A stretch of 9,840 bases of DNA from an uncultured Clostridium sp. GTDB lineage: Bacteria > Bacillota > Clostridia > Lachnospirales > Lachnospiraceae. The DNA lies in assembly GCA_900541315.1 (NCBI GenBank), contig UQJF01000118.1:1-9840 (forward strand), given 5' to 3'. This document shows positions 7,239 to 9,840 of this stretch, in pieces. Each line of letters begins with the position of its first letter. Position 1 is the stretch's first letter. The position numbers and the translations under genes were made by a program. The notes below the pieces were generated by a model. That model saw nothing but the letters and a program-made list of their open reading frames with translations. It made no database searches and was not told where the DNA came from.

Positions 7239-8555
7239 ATGATTAGTTTACTGGGTATTGTGATCGGACTTGCGTTGTTCATCCTGTTGGCTTATATGGG
7301 TTACAACACGATCATCGTTGCCATTGCTTCGGCTATGGTAGTAGCAGTATTTGGAGGAATGAATCCATTCGTAGCATTAACTGAGGCATTTATGCCAAAG
7401 ACAGTTGGATTCATGCAGGGATATTTCCTGATCTTCCTGTTCAGTGCATTATTTGCACGTTTCATGGGCGATACCGGTGCAGCACCTTCTATTGCAGTTA
7501 AGGTTGCACGTATTGCCAAGAGAGCAAAAAATCCGGATATGCAGCGTTGGCTGGCAGTTATGGTACTTCCGCTGATCCAGCTGATCTTAACCTACGGCGG
7601 CGTTAACGTATTCGTAGTAGTATTCATCCTGGTAGCAATTGCCCGTTCCCTGTTTAAGGATCTGAACATTCCCTGGTGGATGTACTCCTGCTCCTGTCTT
7701 GGATCTTCCACTGTGACCATCGGTATGCTTCCTGGTTCTCCCCAGATCCAGAACATCATCCCAATGCAGTACTTTGGAACAACTACCATGGCAGCACCTG
7801 TTCTTGGTATCTTAAGCTCCATTATTACATTTGCTATTGGTTCCCTGTATATCTGGTGGCAGTGTAAACGAACCAATAACAAGGGTGAAGGATTCTATCC
7901 AACTGGTGATCTGATCGACAAAGAGCAGTTAGTAGAAGCAAGCGTTGAGAACGAAAAGCCATTATGGCAGTGTTTACTTCCAATGATCGTTGTTATCGTT
8001 GTATTAAACGTATTAAAGCAGAGTGCAGTGATCGCTCTTTGCAGCGGCTGTGTAGTTGCATGGCTGTTATATGATCCACGCAAGCAGGATTTAAAGAAGA
8101 TCTTCTCCGGTGCTATGCCACAGGCTATCATGCCTCTGATCACCGTTTGCTGTGCATCAGGCTTTGGTGGTGTTGTAGCAGCTGTTCCTGGATTCCAGAC
8201 TATTGTTGGCAGCTTAAACAACTTTGGAACCAGCCCATTTATGATCGTATTAGTAGTTAACATTTGTTCCGGTATCTGCGGTTCCGCTTCTTCTGGTGAG
8301 AACATCGCCCTTCAGAACTTTGCTGACCGTTTTATCGCAACAGGTATTCCTGGACCTCAGTTACACCGACTGGTTGCAATGTCTTCCATCGGTCTGGATA
8401 CACTGCCACACAGTGCAGGTATCATCACTATGTTGTCTACAACCAAGCTGACCCACAGACAGGCTTACATAAACAACTTTATCCTGTCTCTGGTACTGCC
8501 GATCATTATGGCATGCTTCGCAGCTGTTATGATCTCCGCAGGTTTCTATCTGTAA
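7239..8555 (+). CDS. GntP-type permease, copy 2
   Basis: The 438-residue product is an integral membrane protein of the GntP transporter family (proton-coupled uptake of gluconate, hydroxybutyrate and similar acids). Hydrophobic spans occur around residues 2-20, 22-40, 57-75, 104-120, 122-138, 186-207, 243-259, 264-277, 294-316, 332-348 and 413-436. Family-like motifs include PGSPQIQNIIPMQYFGT (165-181) and GLDTLPHSAGI (385-395), both better preserved than in the paralogue at 791-2092. An acidic/lysine-rich cytoplasmic-looking loop lies at about 208-242. The ribosome site GAGAGGGG lies 7-8 bases before the ATG. It follows the acyl-CoA dehydrogenase after 203 bases with a structured leader and ends before two consecutive hairpins. 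Substrate inferred only as a short organic acid linked to the CoA enzymes. Confidence 0.88.
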   Translation: MISLLGIVIGLALFILLAYMGYNTIIVAIASAMVVAVFGGMNPFVALTEAFMPKTVGFMQGYFLIFLFSALFARFMGDTGAAPSIAVKVARIAKRAKNPDMQRWLAVMVLPLIQLILTYGGVNVFVVVFILVAIARSLFKDLNIPWWMYSCSCLGSSTVTIGMLPGSPQIQNIIPMQYFGTTTMAAPVLGILSSIITFAIGSLYIWWQCKRTNNKGEGFYPTGDLIDKEQLVEASVENEKPLWQCLLPMIVVIVVLNVLKQSAVIALCSGCVVAWLLYDPRKQDLKKIFSGAMPQAIMPLITVCCASGFGGVVAAVPGFQTIVGSLNNFGTSPFMIVLVVNICSGICGSASSGENIALQNFADRFIATGIPGPQLHRLVAMSSIGLDTLPHSAGIITMLSTTKLTHRQAYINNFILSLVLPIIMACFAAVMISAGFYL

Positions 8556-8598
8556 GCGCAGGTTAAGGATACATAAAATGTAAAATGAAATCCCCACA

Positions 8599-8627
8599 AC
8601 ATGCCGTACATTCCGCATGCGGCATGT
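8599..8627 (+). terminator. First hairpin after permease 2
   Basis: ACATGCCG (8599-8606) and CGGCATGT (8620-8627) form an 8-bp stem with a 13-base loop; the right half also contains the palindrome CCGCATGCGG (8613-8622), an alternative fold. No U-tract follows directly, so this hairpin alone is probably a poor terminator and may act as an mRNA end-protecting stem. Confidence 0.4.
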
Positions 8628-8632
8628 ATATG

Positions 8633-8676
8633 AAAACTCCCGGCAAACGTATGGAAAAGCGTTTGCCGGGAGTTTT
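8633..8676. terminator. Bidirectional terminator between convergent genes
   Basis: A perfect 17-bp stem (8633-8649 with 8660-8676) with a 10-base loop has a GC-rich core (CTCCCGGCAAACG) flanked by AAAA on the left and TTTT on the right. It serves permease 2 on the plus strand and, read in the other direction, the crotonase gene, whose stop is at 8679-8681, only two bases beyond the stem. Confidence 0.93.
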
Positions 8677-8678
8677 AT

Positions 8679-9482
8679 TTATTTGCCGGTAAATACAGGT
8701 TTTCTTTTTTCTAAAAATGCGTTTACCGCTTCTGCGTGGTCTGCAGAATGAGTCAGGCGGTCTACATAATCAGCTTCCAGATTCATGCACTGGTGGAGAT
8801 CCGGGTACATGATCCGGTTGATGCCGCCTTTGATCTCCGCATAGGAAAGAGTAGGTCCGTTTGCCAGGGCAGTGATCTGTTTTTTTACATTTTCTTCCAG
8901 TTCTTCAGCTGGTACAGCACGGGTGATGATGCCCATATCAGCTGCTTCTTTTCCTGTAAAACGTCTTCCTGTCATAAAAAGATCGGCAGCTCTTGCCGGA
9001 CCAACGCGTCTGGTCAAAAGGACGGAGCTTCCCATATCCGGTGCCAGTCCGATAGAAGAAAAGGCAAAGGACATTTTTGTATTTTCCTCTGCAATGGCAA
9101 AGTCGCAGGCCATGGCAAGGCTCATTCCGCCGCCTGCGCAGGCACCTTCGATCCAGGCAACTACCGGCTTTTCAATCTGACGGATGTAAAGGACCAGGTG
9201 GTTGAAATTAGCCATATTGGTCTTAGTCTGGGTAGGTGCAGGGATACCAGCTGCATAGCAGTCTACACGTTTTTTCATGGAAGTAATGTCACCGCCTGCA
9301 CAGAATTTTCCGCCTTCACCCCGCAGAACGATCACGCGGATACTGGGGTCAAAGCGGAACTGTTCCAGAACTTCAGAAAGCTCAGCTGCCATTGGCTGGC
9401 TTAAGGCATTTAACTTTTTAGGATCATTAAGGATAATATAACCTGCACCGTTTTCAGTGTAAGTTTTAACATATTGGTACAT
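8679..9482 (-). CDS. Crotonase-fold enzyme, PaaG-like active site
   Basis: From the ATG at 9482 the product is 267 residues, a normal enoyl-CoA hydratase/isomerase family length. The CoA and oxyanion-hole parts are present: KLNALS (23-28), FCAGGDI (60-66) and GACAGGGMSLAMACD (113-127). The two glutamates that hydrate enoyl-CoA in rat mitochondrial hydratase (Glu144, Glu164) are replaced by Ser121 and Phe141. Asp149 in the GLAPDMGSS motif matches the Pro-Asp position of PaaG-type ring/double-bond isomerases, and the C-terminal FLEKRKPVFTGK also resembles PaaG. I therefore expect an isomerase or another reaction rather than simple water addition, though the automatic name would be enoyl-CoA hydratase. 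It is transcribed toward permease 2, and a shared role with that cluster is inferred only from proximity. Confidence 0.88.
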   Translation of the reverse strand: MYQYVKTYTENGAGYIILNDPKKLNALSQPMAAELSEVLEQFRFDPSIRVIVLRGEGGKFCAGGDITSMKKRVDCYAAGIPAPTQTKTNMANFNHLVLYIRQIEKPVVAWIEGACAGGGMSLAMACDFAIAEENTKMSFAFSSIGLAPDMGSSVLLTRRVGPARAADLFMTGRRFTGKEAADMGIITRAVPAEELEENVKKQITALANGPTLSYAEIKGGINRIMYPDLHQCMNLEADYVDRLTHSADHAEAVNAFLEKRKPVFTGK

Positions 9483-9489
9483 AAAAAAA

Positions 9490-9495
9490 CCTCCT
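9490..9495 (-). promoter_or_regulatory. Ribosome site fixing the crotonase start
   Basis: Read on the minus strand this is a perfect AGGAGG, seven bases before the ATG at 9482. The earlier ATG at 9509 would translate through this site (residues Gly-Gly of MKNITGGFF), so it is rejected as the start. Confidence 0.9.
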
Positions 9496-9511
9496 GTTAT
9501 ATTTTTCACTA

Positions 9512-9550
9512 AAGCAGATCAGGGAATATCTGCTTAAAAATACTTCTGCT
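9512..9550 (-). promoter_or_regulatory. Repeated TCTGCT elements before the crotonase gene
   Basis: AAGCAGAT (9512-9519) and ATCTGCTT (9528-9535) form an 8-base inverted repeat around an 8-base spacer. A third TCTGCT copy lies at 9545-9550, followed by TTTA. Three copies of one hexamer just downstream of a likely -10 box is what a repressor operator can look like; a 5'UTR hairpin is the alternative. Confidence 0.4.
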
Positions 9551-9553
9551 TTT

Positions 9554-9582
9554 AGTATAATGCAAAAGCGTGGGGATTGCAC
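9554..9582 (-). promoter_or_regulatory. Candidate promoter of the crotonase gene
   Basis: On the minus strand a TATACT box (9554-9559) lies about 70 bases upstream of the start codon. The hexamer 17 bases further upstream (GTGCAA, 9577-9582) is a weak -35. An alternative pairing is TTGCAT with TATTTT, 17 bases apart. Confidence 0.4.
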
Positions 9583-9592
9583 CGCAGAAACT

Positions 9593-9809
9593 ATGGATAA
9601 TCCTACGAAAATAACAGGCGCTAAGGGGGAGCTTCTTCGTTCATTCCTACATAGATTAAGACGGGGCGATATGTTAAAGTATTATCATACAGTCAGTGTA
9701 GTTTTTGATACGGGAGAACATTATGATGTCCTCTCGGAGTCTTTCCTGCACTTGCTTTTGTGGCCGATTTTCCGCCAGCCGCACCCGAATTCCATCAACG
9801 TACGCACCG
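9593..9809 (+). other. Open stretch at right end, no convincing gene
   Basis: The plus-strand frame from ATG 9593 (or 9560 or 9671) stays open to the adapter junction, beginning MDNPTKITGAKGELLRS. I do not recognise the peptide and see no clear ribosome site. The minus strand also has an open frame from the junction to a stop at 9674-9676, which contains the inverted repeat. The two mismatches between repeat copies are conservative in the minus frame (silent and Lys/Arg) but change Trp/Arg and Leu/Pro in the plus frame, so if either is coding the minus one is slightly favoured. Both are partial. Confidence 0.2.
9731..9778 (-). repeat. Right copy of a terminal inverted repeat
   Basis: The reverse complement of this segment matches positions 1-48 at 46 of 48 bases. 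Unlike the left copy, it is followed by 31 more bases before the adapter. Past the other end (below 9731) similarity to the left flank ends at once. The surrounding minus-strand frame reads RLAENRPQKQVQERLRE through the repeat. No transposase or target-site duplication could be seen. Confidence 0.85.
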
Positions 9810-9840
9810 CTGTCTCTTATACACATCTGACGCTGCCGAC
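9810..9840 (+). other. Nextera transposase adapter (not genomic)
   Basis: The segment begins with CTGTCTCTTATACACATCT, the reverse complement of the Tn5 mosaic end used in Illumina Nextera libraries, and continues GACGCTGCCGAC, the standard read-through of the read-1-side Nextera adapter. It is untrimmed sequencing adapter at the contig end; the true sequence stops at about 9809. Confidence 0.97.

Noticed and set aside
8736..9404. Long plus-strand open frame opposite the crotonase gene
   Set aside because: It is a shadow of a well-supported minus-strand gene, has no family resemblance and has an unnatural composition rich in Ser, Cys and His.
9483..9509. Earlier ATG for the crotonase
   Set aside because: Its extra residues are encoded by the AGGAGG ribosome site used by the ATG at 9482.
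1..9809. Whole window as a transposon bounded by the 48-base inverted repeats
   Set aside because: No transposase, recombinase or target-site duplication is visible, and the genes look metabolic; a dispersed repeat at assembly breaks is simpler.

Overview
The window looks like part of an assembled contig from an anaerobic gut-type Firmicute, most likely a Clostridia member near Lachnospiraceae. That placement is inferred from strong AGGAGG-type ribosome sites, moderate GC, FabK/nitronate-monooxygenase-like and HadA/FldA-like proteins, and tight operon packing. No rRNA, tRNA, CRISPR array, transposase or phage gene was recognised.

Eight full genes are supported. On the plus strand, a first cluster (78-3386) holds a flavin-reductase-family flavoprotein, a GntP-type permease that overlaps it by 4 bases, and a family III (CaiB/BaiF) CoA-transferase of the HadA/FldA kind. 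It ends at a clean hairpin terminator (3446-3469). A second plus-strand cluster (3548-8555) starts behind a perfect TATAAT box. It holds a FabK/nitronate-monooxygenase-like FMN enzyme, a second, formyl-CoA-transferase-like CaiB/BaiF protein, an acyl-CoA dehydrogenase and a second GntP-type permease. Two structured leaders, before the dehydrogenase and before the permease, break up this cluster. A convergent crotonase-fold gene (8679-9482, minus strand) shares a 17-bp bidirectional terminator with it.

Taken together, the genes look like a carboxylate uptake and CoA-thioester module. A permease brings in an organic acid, a CoA-transferase activates it, flavoenzymes (acyl-CoA dehydrogenase and/or the FabK-like protein) carry out alpha,beta redox chemistry, the crotonase-fold protein isomerises or otherwise rearranges the thioester, and CoA is recycled onto new substrate. 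The two permeases and two CoA-transferases are of clearly different types, suggesting either two substrates or separate import/export and activation/release steps. The substrate cannot be read from the sequence, and no ETF genes are present in the window.

The two ends are unusual. A 48-base sequence at positions 1-48 recurs inverted at 9731-9778 with two mismatches, and the last 31 bases (9810-9840) are the Illumina Nextera transposase adapter rather than genomic DNA. Three gene starts were moved downstream of the longest open frame (CoA-transferase 2 to 4556, acyl-CoA dehydrogenase to 5893, crotonase to 9482) because of ribosome-site placement.
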